The translations under genes and the position numbers were made by a program. Shown here piece by piece: positions 1 through 9,609 of a stretch of 64,000 nucleotides of DNA (positions are counted from its first letter, which is position 1; each line of letters starts with the position of its first letter). The notes below the pieces were generated by a model. That model made no database searches and was not told the origin of the DNA. It was given only the letters and a program-made list of their open reading frames with translations. Source of the DNA: Entomortierella parvispora (taxonomy: Eukaryota; Mortierellomycota; Mortierellomycetes; Mortierellales; Mortierellaceae); NCBI GenBank assembly GCA_963573315.1, contig OY752140.1, positions 2,728,001 through 2,792,000 of the forward strand, read 5' to 3'.

Positions 1-2211
1 GCCTAACCTTCCCACCCGTCAATTGAGAGCTGAAGAAATAGGTCATTTGGCTAGCCCATTGTCCCATCCTTCTTCAAAAAGACGCGACCTCCCCTCCTTT
101 TCTTTCTCTGCTGAACGGGGACTGAAATATTTTTAAAGGAGACCCGGCTCCCTCGTTCTCTTCCGCCTCTTAAGGTTCCTTGTTCGGAACCCCGGAAAGC
201 CGAAGAGGATAAGCAGAAGGGTATCGAAGACTGGGTACAGCAGCTGCACACGAAAAGGTGAGCGGAGGAAGAGGAGAATAGACTCTCGAGGTGTAGAGGG
301 AGAGTTTCCTGGGAACCGCAGAGGCAAAGACTGGGTCTGTTATTGGCTTGAATATGGTTTTCCACCCTCGCCTCGCACTTTTTTTTTTTTTGACCCCCGA
401 TTCTGGAGGGAGGCTCAGCACATTTTTTTTTTTTTTTTTTTTCGCATGGCAAGATGTGGACAACCCTTCTTCTTTTGGGCGAAATACCGAAAATACATTA
501 GGATAGAACTAAACGCGGAGTGTCGGTTTTTCCACTCTCAGGGCTAAAGGCTGAACTCCGTGGGAACAAATATTAAGGCACAGCCTGGGCATGCAGAGCG
601 AGAAAGGGGAGAGAGAAAGAGAATAGAAAATACGCTGACCGAGATACCATTTTGACATGGAAGAGCAAATGAGGAAATACGAAAAGGAGCGAAAAAGTGC
701 GGGGAAAAGCTTTTTGCCATTTGTAGAGGAAACATGAGTCCTCTGTAAAGTACTCGGGAAAAAGAAGAATTGCACTCGCGTTCTTGTTTTCTTGACCATG
801 GTAAGCGTAGGAGGTTGTTCGTGGAGCAATTGGCTTACAAGAGCTACAGGACGCGCCAAAGGAAAGGATAAGAGACTCGCTAACGTCTAAGCAGTAAAGG
901 GTATCATTGTGCTTTTGGTGGTGATGTTGGCGCTTTATTTGCCAAGGCAAGGGTGCGAGTAGAGGGGGGGGGGGGGGGGGGGTGTCATCGCGGGTGTCAT
1001 TGATGTTCCACAGAGGTAAAATGGCTGTCTGGGCCTCTGAAAAGGGGGGGGTGTCATTGCACAGTCCCTTAAGTGTTGCGCCTGCTTAACAATCAAAGCA
1101 GCACGAAATAACATGGGTCCATCTCCATCCCTGTCCAATAATGATTTGAGCTCACAGGTCACATAGTAGTAGGGAACGAAAACACCACCCTTACTCCAAC
1201 AAGGATAGGGACGATGTCGAAATTCAAGAGGACGGCCACCTCCATCTGTAAAAGAGGTGAAGAAAGCATATGTCTTTGCCCAGGTTTCCCTCATATGATC
1301 ACCACTCCGCGTGGTTAGGGTGTGGAGTATGGGCACTCCAGAAGCGCACTGTTGTTTGCTAGTCTAGCCCAGTGCACCGGCGTGGTCATACAAAACGAAT
1401 CCTCCCTGTTTCTTAGGAGGACACAAATAATAAAAAAAAGTGTAGTCGTTGTAGCTTCGCCCAGGACGCGTGCCGCAGACATGGAAGTACGAGGGAAGAA
1501 GGCAAAACGCTTTTAGGTAGTGGGGCCGTAATGTCTAGTGGAGTTGCACCATCGAACGATGGTTGGTGGAATGGGAGGCGGAGCAGCGCAATTTGGCTGC
1601 ATCAGCTTAGAAATCGGAATAAAAAAAAAAAAGAAAAAAACAGTTCACTTGACCCTCGCTTGATCTCCTTGGTTGACTGCACCTGCGCAAAAAAAAAAAA
1701 AAAAAAAAAAAAAAAAGAAAGGGAGGGAACAAAATGGCTGTCAACACTGGAAACTCTCGTTCGCCAACCCTGTCTTTACTTGGAACTGCATCAACAAACA
1801 AAGACGGCTGCAGGCTGTGACTCAATTGCTCTCGAGTGATCCCTACCAAAGATGGGCGCTTTGGTTTACTCTGCCCGGCCCGCCTTTGAATTGCGAACAG
1901 GGCACTCTCGCAATGGAGCAACCTTCTTTTTCTGTTCTTTTTTGATGCAGTTTGGCTGCACACACGCAGACACGAAGCGCATGGCGAGCTGGATCCTACG
2001 CAATTGAGTCCCTTGCCAGTCCCTCCTCTGGGATATAAAAAGACATGGTCTCCTCGCTTCCTTTTCAAAAAAAAAATAAGAGAACAGATTCATACAAAGA
2101 GAACAAAGAACAAACGGATAATAAACAACTCCAGATCATTCACTCCCTTGCACACACACCCACACTCCAGCCATTTCATACCCTCCACCTTATCCATCAG
2201 CATCTCAAAAA
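1..2211. other. Low-complexity intergenic DNA, no supported gene
   Basis: I see no gene here that I can support. The stretch carries long homopolymers: T tracts near 367-380 and 423-442, a run of 19 G at 964-982, and a run of 28 A at 1689-1716. An open frame on minus (about 1030-1336) has protein-like composition but resembles no family I know and runs into the G tract. The last 250 bases are the promoter and leader of the arrestin gene. Confidence 0.6.
2031..2040 (+). promoter_or_regulatory. TATA-like element of the arrestin gene
   Basis: The string GGATATAAAA lies about 175 nt upstream of the arrestin ATG at 2212 and is followed by an A- and C-rich leader ending in AAAAAATGACT, a good fungal start context. 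Assignment is by position and consensus only. Confidence 0.4.
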
Positions 2212-4035
2212 ATGACTGCCTCCATCAAGATCGAGCTCGAGGACAACTACCTCGCCCTTCCCCACCTGAGCCGCGCTCAACTCGCTCCCCTGTCCATCCA
2301 GCAGCAGGAGCCAATGTCGCCCACCACCGCCCCTGGTAGCCCCCTCATGGCCATGACCTCGCCCGATCGAACCTTCTCCTTTGGTGCCACTTCAGTTGCT
2401 TCGACCCTTCCTTCCTCCGCGGCTTCGGTCCGATCATCCTTGGAACTGGAACGCCCGGCCATCTCTTCTGGCCCAGCCTATCCCAGTGTTGGTTCGACCG
2501 CGCTCAAGGGCCGCGTGGTGATCACCCTTTCCAAGCCCATTAAGGTCGCCTCGCTAAGCGTGGCACTGAACGGATCGACGCACATTGCCTTCCTCGGCTC
2601 AGGTAAACGTGCCCATTACTCTCGCTATCATATTCGAGCCCAGAAGTACTTGATCGAGCCTCCCACCGCTTCCGATCCTCTGCATCAGTACACGCTCGTG
2701 AACAGCGACAACTCTGTGAGCTACCCTTTCGAGATCGAAGTCCCCAATCACCTGCCCGCCTCTGTAACTACGCCTCAAGGCGGCACGATTTACCGTCTGA
2801 CGGCTGTCCTGACACTGAGCAAGAGCTCGGGTCTTATGTCCTTCCTTTCCTCGGGAACGACCATCACCTCTATGGCGACTATTCAGATCTATCGTGCGCC
2901 TCGTGCACGCTGCCTCATGCTTGAGCAGGCGGTTGGAGATATTGTGGAAGTCGAGGATGAGGAAGACGAGGGGCTGAACGCTGGTCAAACCCCAGGTGAG
3001 ACTGCACGAGAACAACGAGAACCTGTGGATGGGAACGATGTCGTTCCTGCGGTCGTGGCCCATACTTGGCCTGGTCACTTGGAAGCCTCAGTCTCAATCC
3101 CTTACACTCAATTGCCTCCCCAGTCCAAGCCCGACCTTCATTTGCGTGTCCGGGTTTTGCGCGAGAAGGTGGCTATCAAGTGTTTCCAGTCCGCATTGTA
3201 TGAGCGCGCCATCTTTAGGGTCCAAAAGGCCGGCTCCTCCATTACCAGCAAGAAGCACATCATTGGCGTTAGGGAGAGGGTTGTTACCGCTCAACGTTGC
3301 GATTCTGGTTGGACGAACGAGACCATCACCAGCATAGTGCCTCACACGTTCGAGAAGGTGGTCCTGTTCTCGATCCCTGATGCCCTTCGATCCCACAATG
3401 ATCTCCAGTCATCCCGAGGCTTGAACGTGTCGACCTACACCAGCATCTCAAAACTGAGGAAGAGCCAGTTGAAGGAGGACCTCGAGATCAAGGACAACGA
3501 ATTTGGAGAGGTTCATATCGAGATCCAGCACTTTCTCCGATACTCGCTTTTTGTCCATAACTCTGTCGACAACAAGGGCAAGACCTTGGCTGGTCCTGTT
3601 GAGCGAATCTTGGGTGATGTCCCTGTGGTTGTTCGTGGAGTGCCTTCGGGTCCTGAGTGCGATTTATCGGGCTTACCCACTTACCTCTATTCGTTTTCGA
3701 CCTCGCGCCTCTCTTATGAGGATGCTCGAGACTACGAGTTTGAGGCGACAGGAGTGGCTCTGGTGGAAGAGAGTGTCGAGGAAGGTTCGGATACCCTTGG
3801 ACCGATCTATGGCGAGTACGAACGAGATGATGCGCTGATGGCGATTATGGGCTATCGTGGTAGTCGCACGCCTCCCAGTTATGAAGACAGTATTGGGCGA
3901 CCGTCGTTGGATCAGCTATCGATCTCAGATATGAGGCCTCTGGAAACAACGTCCACTCAAAGCTCGCATAGCTCGACCATCAGCACCGCAACATCTTTCA
4001 GCTGCAGCAGCTTGTCGCTCTCGATGACTCGATGA
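2212..4035 (+). CDS. Alpha-arrestin (arrestin-related trafficking adaptor)
   Basis: This intronless gene encodes 607 residues with the two beta-sandwich arrestin folds: an N-terminal lobe at about residues 95-230 (start marked by LKGRVVITLSKPIKVASLSV) and a C-terminal lobe at about 275-465. Between them is an acidic linker (VEVEDEEDEG). The serine-rich tail contains PPSY at residues 554-557, a PPxY motif of the kind that binds WW domains of Rsp5/Nedd4 ubiquitin ligases. By family knowledge such proteins bring the ligase to plasma-membrane transporters and trigger their endocytosis. The first 90 residues and the last 60 are low-complexity, as usual in fungal members. The start is the first ATG after a TATA-like box and is in good context. 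The particular cargo cannot be told from sequence. Next gene content lies over 1 kb downstream. Confidence 0.88.
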   Translation: MTASIKIELEDNYLALPHLSRAQLAPLSIQQQEPMSPTTAPGSPLMAMTSPDRTFSFGATSVASTLPSSAASVRSSLELERPAISSGPAYPSVGSTALKGRVVITLSKPIKVASLSVALNGSTHIAFLGSGKRAHYSRYHIRAQKYLIEPPTASDPLHQYTLVNSDNSVSYPFEIEVPNHLPASVTTPQGGTIYRLTAVLTLSKSSGLMSFLSSGTTITSMATIQIYRAPRARCLMLEQAVGDIVEVEDEEDEGLNAGQTPGETAREQREPVDGNDVVPAVVAHTWPGHLEASVSIPYTQLPPQSKPDLHLRVRVLREKVAIKCFQSALYERAIFRVQKAGSSITSKKHIIGVRERVVTAQRCDSGWTNETITSIVPHTFEKVVLFSIPDALRSHNDLQSSRGLNVSTYTSISKLRKSQLKEDLEIKDNEFGEVHIEIQHFLRYSLFVHNSVDNKGKTLAGPVERILGDVPVVVRGVPSGPECDLSGLPTYLYSFSTSRLSYEDARDYEFEATGVALVEESVEEGSDTLGPIYGEYERDDALMAIMGYRGSRTPPSYEDSIGRPSLDQLSISDMRPLETTSTQSSHSSTISTATSFSCSSLSLSMTR

Positions 4036-5090
4036 GCGGACCAAGGTGATGCACCCTGTTTTCAACAAACTTGATCTCGCAACAGCGGAGAGGATGCGAC
4101 CAACAGCAAAAAAATGCTTCAACAGCATCTGTCATTGCTGACTCTTTTCATCTCCACGAGCTCCCCCTACCCCTCAATCATGATGGCCTTGCTCGCTCCT
4201 GCACTCAAGTCTCTCTCTCTTTCTCTCATCCAACATCTATCACGATGACATCTCTTCTTGCATCCTCCTCCAATCCGGCAAAAAAGTATTCATCTTTTTC
4301 GACCCTGGACTTTCCCTCACCCGGAACCGGCGAGAATACTTACCACTTGGAGGATGTCGATCAAAAAGAAGCCCCCGATCGGTTCTCCTTATGAATGATA
4401 AAGAATAACAAAAAAGAAAACAAAAAAAAAAGTAGTCAGTCTCTTCCAACCACTCTTCCACCTCCATTTGCCCGTCGCTTCAAAAGTCCACTTCCTTCTT
4501 GGCCCAGCCCATGAGCCTTGACCGCCTCCGCTTTCGCTTCAAACAAAATTAAATCAATAAATTTTTGGAACTATAATCTTATTCTAAGAAAAAACTTTGA
4601 ATAGCGCTTGTTTCGATTCGATTGCCACGAAAGTCACAAGCAGGTTTACTATAGTTTTCAAGCAGAAAGACCAATGAGGTTGGTCATCGGCAAGACTTTG
4701 ATGTGCTCTTCTTATCTATGCTTTGGTTGTTTGATTCTGTGGACTTTCAGCAAGCTAGCTGAGAAATACTGTGCTTTTGCATGCTTGCTCGGTACTGGCC
4801 TTTTGCTTTTGAAGACGATGGTCAGGATCCTTTGACTTTGCCAGATCCAATCTCGCCACAGAGTTGTTTCGAACTCGCAAAAGGTGACTGTGGATTGGAG
4901 GACTTCCCGTTCTACCATACAACATTCCATGCAAGCCATGTTCTAGTGTAACATGTAGATCAAACAGTGGGGTCCATTCTCTTTTCTAAGAGGATGCAGA
5001 AAGGTGTGGCAGTGTTGAAACTACAGTTGTGCCCTACCCGGGTAAACAGACAAACGGTGTTCCCAAGGATTGCGTTGTCGACAACCTGCC
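4036..5090. other. Arrestin 3' region and intergenic DNA
   Basis: This begins with the arrestin 3' untranslated region. An AATTAAATCAATAAATTTTT stretch near 4547-4567 is a plausible poly(A) signal region. The short open frames beyond it have no recognisable content, and I see no gene. Confidence 0.5.
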
Positions 5091-5440
5091 CCGAGTCATC
5101 TGAGCCTCTTTCTTTCCCCTGTTCTACTTCTTCTCTTCTTCTCTTCCCTGCCCTCTTTCTTCAGAATCCTTTGCACTTCTGTCCGGCCCCTTCATCCTAC
5201 CTGATATCGAGATGGGTAAGAATTCTAAAGCTGATGAAGTGAAAGAAGGGCCACTTGATACTACTCTCTCTGTCGACTTGTAATTTACATGATGCTGCCC
5301 TCTACGATTTGCGTTCGGTATTAACAGCTCCATGCCAGATCCCTCCCAACTCGTCCTCCTCCTCAAAGCTGACATCCCCCCCGATACCCCTTCTTCTCTT
5401 TCATCATTGACGTGGTCATTGGTGTCATAGAGTATGAATT
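5090..5440 (+). pseudogene. 5' fragment of the single-pass membrane protein gene
   Basis: This segment matches the leader and first exons of the intact gene at 11051-13092. Both have a pyrimidine-rich leader, then ATGGGTAAGAATTCT (here near 5212; intact copy at 11051). Next comes an intron-like stretch and a degraded version of the beginning of exon 2 (GCCCTCTACGATTTGCGTT against GCGCTCTACGGCTTTGCGTT). The match stops near 5440, where the 3' flank of the cysteine-rich gene begins, so the copy is broken off after about 90 codons. No open frame remains. The corresponding 3' part lies on the other side of the cysteine-rich gene, from about 6970. Confidence 0.6.
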
Positions 5441-5594
5441 TTGACAGTAACATCGTGTTGTATTGTGCCATATTTAAGTCTACCCATTTCTATGGTATTG
5501 TTATTATGTGGATCGTTAGCTATTCGAAAATGACAGCGGCCCGTTTCTCCTTGAATCCTTATGTTGTAGGCAACTTGGTGCACTGCAAAATGCC

Positions 5595-6206
5595 TTAGCA
5601 GTTTGCTCCTGGCTTGCATATACATTCACTTCCACCTTTATCGTCGTAGATGCATTTCGAGTTGCCGTTCCCCTTCCCGTTGTTACAATCGCGGTCATTG
5701 GAACATTTCTTGGACGGCCTGTTCAAACAAATATGAGCCTGCGCGCCATCAAGGGGAGTGCCACAGTACTGGCCACAGCAGTCCGCAGCTGTGGTGCAGG
5801 GAGAATTGTCGGGGCGACATTTTGGCGGTGAATAACGACCACCATCACATACCAGGCCTACTTGACAGTTGCTGTTTTGGATGCAGTAAAACCCAGAAAT
5901 AGCTTTCCCACACAGGCCATCGTAGCAGGAAACGCCTTTAGGACAATCCGCCGAAGTAGTGCAAGACTGAGTACATATGCAGGCGGCAGGGCCTTTGAAA
6001 TGAAGAAGGCTTCCCGCAATAAAGCCTGACGATTTGCAGCATGCATCGCAAGTGTCCAACTTTGAATTCTTAATGCAAATGGGTATACATCTTCCGGAAT
6101 CGCAAGTCGTGGGAAATTTGCAGTCGGGACCAGTGCCACAGGCCGCGTGGACTGTTATGATCAAGCCGATAGCGACAAAGCCGGCGAAAGCAGTGATTGT
6201 CTTCAT
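5595..6206 (-). CDS. Cysteine-rich secreted protein, copy A
   Basis: This single-exon gene encodes 203 residues. A clear signal peptide (about residues 1-21, cut after HA) precedes a mature chain with 29 cysteines in about 182 residues. Residues 130-160 show the spacing C-x6-C-x5-CC-x3-C-x11-C, which is that of an inhibitor-cystine-knot (knottin-like) fold. Other blocks such as DCPKGVSCYDGLC resemble small disulfide domains of secreted eukaryotic proteins. Function is unknown; by composition it is a secreted or wall-associated disulfide-rich protein. The tandem paralogue at 8285-8890 has 30 cysteines: where it has Cys123, this copy has Tyr125, leaving an odd number here. Signal peptide, C-terminus and upstream DNA are almost identical between the copies while the middle differs strongly. 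A TATA box lies at 6433-6438 (read on minus). Confidence 0.8.
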   Translation of the reverse strand: MKTITAFAGFVAIGLIITVHAACGTGPDCKFPTTCDSGRCIPICIKNSKLDTCDACCKSSGFIAGSLLHFKGPAACICTQSCTTSADCPKGVSCYDGLCGKAISGFYCIQNSNCQVGLVCDGGRYSPPKCRPDNSPCTTAADCCGQYCGTPLDGAQAHICLNRPSKKCSNDRDCNNGKGNGNSKCIYDDKGGSECICKPGANC

Positions 6207-6432
6207 TGAGTTACACGAATGGCTTGGTATTGCTGCTTGTTCTAACTGAGTTCAGGTAAAGGTCATGTGTCAGTTACTAAAGAATCATAAAGCATCTTGG
6301 CAATGTGATTGCACAGACGAAAAGCTTTACATTAGTGAAATGTAGAGGTCTTGTTGTGCGTACAGGCAACCTTGTGTGCGTTTGAGTTTGTGCGGTACTT
6401 GGAGCTTACCGTAGAAGAAAGATTGCACTTCC

Positions 6433-6438
6433 TTTATA
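6433..6438 (-). promoter_or_regulatory. TATA box of cysteine-rich gene A
   Basis: Read on minus, the sequence is CGCGTTTATAAAGG, about 230 nt upstream of the ATG at 6206. The same context (CGCGTATATAAAG) occurs upstream of copy B near 9126-9133, so the element has been conserved with the duplication. Confidence 0.5.
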
Positions 6439-6659
6439 AACGCGATGGAAATTGGAATGTAGGTGAGCCAATAACACCATCTAACGTTTGGACCTTAGGG
6501 ATGGCATGGCACCTTGAGAAAATATGAAAATAAGGGATGCCGAAGATCAAGGACATGCAGAAAATAGTAATGGCACCCAAAAGAGCCAAAACTCAGGGGT
6601 GCAGGTTGGGATACTTCCAGTAGCAGTGGTGACAACAATAATGGAAACAACCTAGAGAA

Positions 6660-6860
6660 TCGTACGCAAAGGAAAGCAAGGGTAGGACAGTGCAAGAAAG
6701 CAAGGGCAGGGCAGTGCAAGAAAGCAAGGGCAGGGCAGTGCAAGAAAAGTAAGGATGGTCAAGGACAGGAAAGCGACGATGGGGAAGGGCAAGGGCAAGA
6801 AAAAGTGGAGGCAGAGAGAAGCGAGGGCAGGGAAGGACAAGAATATCAACCGCAGGGCAG
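6660..6860. repeat. Purine-rich minisatellite (about 24-bp unit), unit A
   Basis: Several near-perfect copies of a unit like AAGCAAGGGCAGGGCAGTGC occur at 6672-6745 and then decay into a purine-rich G/A tract to about 6860. A related, more degraded tract lies at about 9320-9480 in the second duplicated unit. It separates the promoter of the minus-strand cysteine-rich gene from the plus-strand membrane-protein remnant. Confidence 0.6.
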
Positions 6861-6969
6861 GGAAAAAAAGGGACCACACAATGCATGTCGCGAACTGTCG
6901 CGATACCTATTGGCTCAGCACCTTGAAGTCCAACAAGCAAAATTCTATCAAGATCGATATTCTCGATCC

Positions 6970-7630
6970 AAAAACTAGGCAATAGATACTTTCCGGTGAT
7001 GACGCAATAGAACACCATTGAGTTACCAGAGAACCTTAGTAAGCTCGTTAAAAGTTTTCTTCCTCATCTCTTTTTCCACCTTCTCTTCAACGACATCCAA
7101 GGGGTATGGGTTTATCATAGGGAACGATGGGCCCCAGTCAATCCCTTGGATGGATCGGGTCCAATGTCGATAAGCCAAACGGACTGGATCACCTCCTTTC
7201 CTGATCTAAACGTGAACCACACGAAAAGTGTCAGTCCGGATACGAAAGGAGACAGCAGTACTCTTTCAGGTCGAGCTTGGACTGATATTACTATTGGATT
7301 CATTGCCTTTTTCCTCTGCGCGTGCAGAGTGAAGCGTAGACATCGAACCATATTACGAGCGAGGTACCAAAGGCTGGCGGACAATGTTAGCCAAGTCTTG
7401 CAACAGCAGAGAGAAATGCTGAATAGACATGTCTTCCCAGATCTGAATGGAAATCTTGGTAATGGCCCAGAACAAAAAGGAGGCGCGATGCAACTGCCGC
7501 TCTCCGCGACTTCGACTGTCAGTTCCTCTCCAGAACCAGTACCGATTGATTATATTATAGCCATCCTGTTGTTCATGGGCCTCCTGAAGGACAGTGCCGT
7601 CAAACATTGCAGCCCTCGACTCATCTGAAA
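6970..7630 (+). pseudogene. 3' fragment of the membrane protein gene, copy A
   Basis: Similarity to the intact gene starts near 6965 (GATCCAAAAACT against GATCCAAAACCT at 12281), that is inside its last exon. From 7146 an open frame runs to 7628. It keeps the block DWITSFPDLNVN, a weakened membrane segment (DITIGFIAFFLCACRVKRR) and the juxtamembrane part HVFPDLNGNLGNGPEQKGG. Near the end it slips into another frame relative to the intact gene, so the proline-rich tail is lost. It lacks the N-terminal two thirds of the protein and any start or signal peptide. Most likely it is a truncated pseudogene, though expression of a 160-residue remnant cannot be excluded. Confidence 0.65.
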
Positions 7631-8100
7631 CGAAGAGCAGCGACGACCGTCCTCACGGACCCACGTCACACTCGACGCGCCAGGACGCGTTTTTTTTTTT
7701 TTTTTTTTTTTTTTTTGCAGGTGCACAACAAGTCCACTAGAGACACTAGGAGAGCAAGTGGAGACAAAAAGATAATATTTACATAGGCGTGAAGTCGCGT
7801 GACTCCATCGTATTACTGATAGATGACGTCTGCGTGCCGTAGTCATGATTTGTTATTTTCCACACGCTGCGACGCGCCGCCATTCTGTATTTACGAAGGC
7901 AATATGCAAACATGTGAAATCAAAATGATGATCCAACCTTGGGCCTTGGCGTCCGCCTTTGCCTGTATTTTTCTTACAGAGCACGGACCCGATTTGTACT
8001 TTTGTAGACACCAACGGTAGTTCTTGGTTTCTCACTTTGAATCGTCCTTAGGGATCTTGAGCCAGCACCGCAGCTCAATTTCCAATTCCATTGTTCATAC
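7631..8100. other. Spacer between the two duplicated units
   Basis: The spacer contains a run of 27 T at 7690-7716 and no convincing gene. Similarity to the flank of unit A resumes near 8120 (TAGAATATGAACTTTTGAC against 5430 onward), marking the left edge of the duplicated unit B. Confidence 0.5.
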
Positions 8101-8284
8101 TCCTACTCAGTTTATAACCTTGTAGAATATGAACTTTTGACTGTAACGTTGTGTTGTATAGTTCTATATTCAAGTGTACCCGTTTCTATGTATTGTTATG
8201 TGGATCGTACTATTCGAAAATGATGGTGGCCCGTTCATCCTTGAATCTTCATGTTGTAAGCAACATGATGCACTTCAAAATGCC

Positions 8285-8890
8285 TTAGCAGTTTGCTCCT
8301 GGCTTGCATATACATTCACTTCCACCTTTATCGTCGTAGATGCATTCAGAGTCGCCGTTCGCCTGCCCATTGTTACAGTCACGGTCATTGGAACATTTCT
8401 GGGACGGCCTGTAGATACAAATGTGGGCCTGCGCACCATCAAGGGCAGTGCCACAGTTCTGGCTACAGCAGTCCGCGGAAGTCGAGCACCGAGAATTGTC
8501 GGGACGGCATTGTGGACTTGCACAACGACCAGCAACACATCCCAGGCCTGACTGACAGTTGTTGTTTGTGTAGCAGTGACTCCCAGCAATGCCTTTCCCA
8601 CAGATGCCTTCGTAGCAGGAAATATTTTTAGGGCAATCCACCGAAGTATTGCAAGACTGAGTACATTTGCAGGCACTAAAGCCAATCAAAGCAAGAGTGT
8701 TTCCCCCAACAAAACCTGACGATTTGCAGCATGCATCACAATTGCTTGCATCCCGAATGCAACTTGGTACACATTTTCCGGCATTGCAAAGGTTGGGGAA
8801 TTTGCAGTCGGGACCAGTGCCACAGGCCGCGTGGACTGTTATGATCAAGCCGATAGCGACAAAGCCGGCGAAAGCAGTGATTGTCTTCAT
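8285..8890 (-). CDS. Cysteine-rich secreted protein, copy B
   Basis: This paralogue of the gene at 5595-6206 encodes 201 residues from one exon. The signal peptide and the first dozen mature residues are identical to copy A, as are the last 13 residues; the middle differs at many positions but keeps the cysteine frame. It has 30 cysteines, an even number, including Cys123 that copy A lacks. The knottin-like spacing is at residues 128-158 (C128, C135, C141, C142, C146, C158). DNA identity extends across the start codon into the 5' flank. Function is not known; secretion is inferred from the signal peptide. It lies in the second of two tandem units, again next to a fragment of the membrane protein gene. 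Confidence 0.82.
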   Translation of the reverse strand: MKTITAFAGFVAIGLIITVHAACGTGPDCKFPNLCNAGKCVPSCIRDASNCDACCKSSGFVGGNTLALIGFSACKCTQSCNTSVDCPKNISCYEGICGKGIAGSHCYTNNNCQSGLGCVAGRCASPQCRPDNSRCSTSADCCSQNCGTALDGAQAHICIYRPSQKCSNDRDCNNGQANGDSECIYDDKGGSECICKPGANC

Positions 8891-9125
8891 TGAGTTACAC
8901 GAATGGCTTGGTATTGCTGCTTGTTCTAACTGAGTTCAGGTAAAGGTCATGTGTCAGCTACGAAAAAACCATAAAGCATCTTAGCAATGTGATTGTACAG
9001 ACGAAAAGCTTTACATTAGTGAAATGTAGAGATCTTGTTGTGCGTGCAGGCAACCTTGTGAGTGTGTGTGAGTTTATTGGGTGTTGACTTGACAGCAGAA
9101 TTTGTGCTGGACTTGGAGCACTTTC

Positions 9126-9133
9126 TTTATATA
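9126..9133 (-). promoter_or_regulatory. TATA box of cysteine-rich gene B
   Basis: Read on minus, the sequence CGCGTATATAAAG lies about 240 nt upstream of the ATG at 8890, at the same place as the element of copy A. Confidence 0.45.
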
Positions 9134-9319
9134 CGCGATGGAAATTGGAAAATGTGTGAGCCAGTACTCTCTGTCGTATCATGCTGAGGATCATGGAGAT
9201 GCAAAAAATACTGTAGCAGCGACACCAACAGCAACATCAAAAGCTAAGGGGTGCAGAGCTGGATTGTCTCCAATAGCACCAAGGAGACAACGCCAGTAGA
9301 AACAACATAGGCAATCGAG

Positions 9320-9480
9320 AGCAAAGGAAAGCAGGGGCAAGGATGTGGAAGGGCAAGAAAAGCAAGGGTGGGGAAGGGCAGGCAAAGCAAGAGTGGGGAG
9401 GAGCAAGGGTCAGGAAAAGTGGAGGCAAGGAGAAGCAAGGGCCGGAAGAACAAAAAAAAGCAACGGCAGGGCAGGGCAGA
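9320..9480. repeat. Purine-rich minisatellite-like tract, unit B
   Basis: An irregular array of AGCAAGGG/AGGGCAGG words is homologous in position and composition to the tract at 6660-6860. It is more degraded than the copy in unit A. Confidence 0.5.
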
Positions 9481-9609
9481 GACAGAAATTGACCACACCA
9501 TGCATGTCACGAAGTGTCGCGAACCCAGACAGGACCAGGTGGGTACTTGAACACACCGATTGGCTCATCACCCTTGAAGTCCAACAAACAAAATTCCAAC
9601 AGGATCAAT

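Noticed and set aside
4600-4640. Possible tRNA T-arm (TTTCGATTCGATTGCC)
   Set aside because: No matching acceptor stem, anticodon arm or D-arm could be found around it.
5595-8890. Assignment of the cysteine-rich proteins as toxins
   Set aside because: Cystine-knot spacing occurs in many harmless secreted proteins; nothing in the sequence or context shows toxicity.
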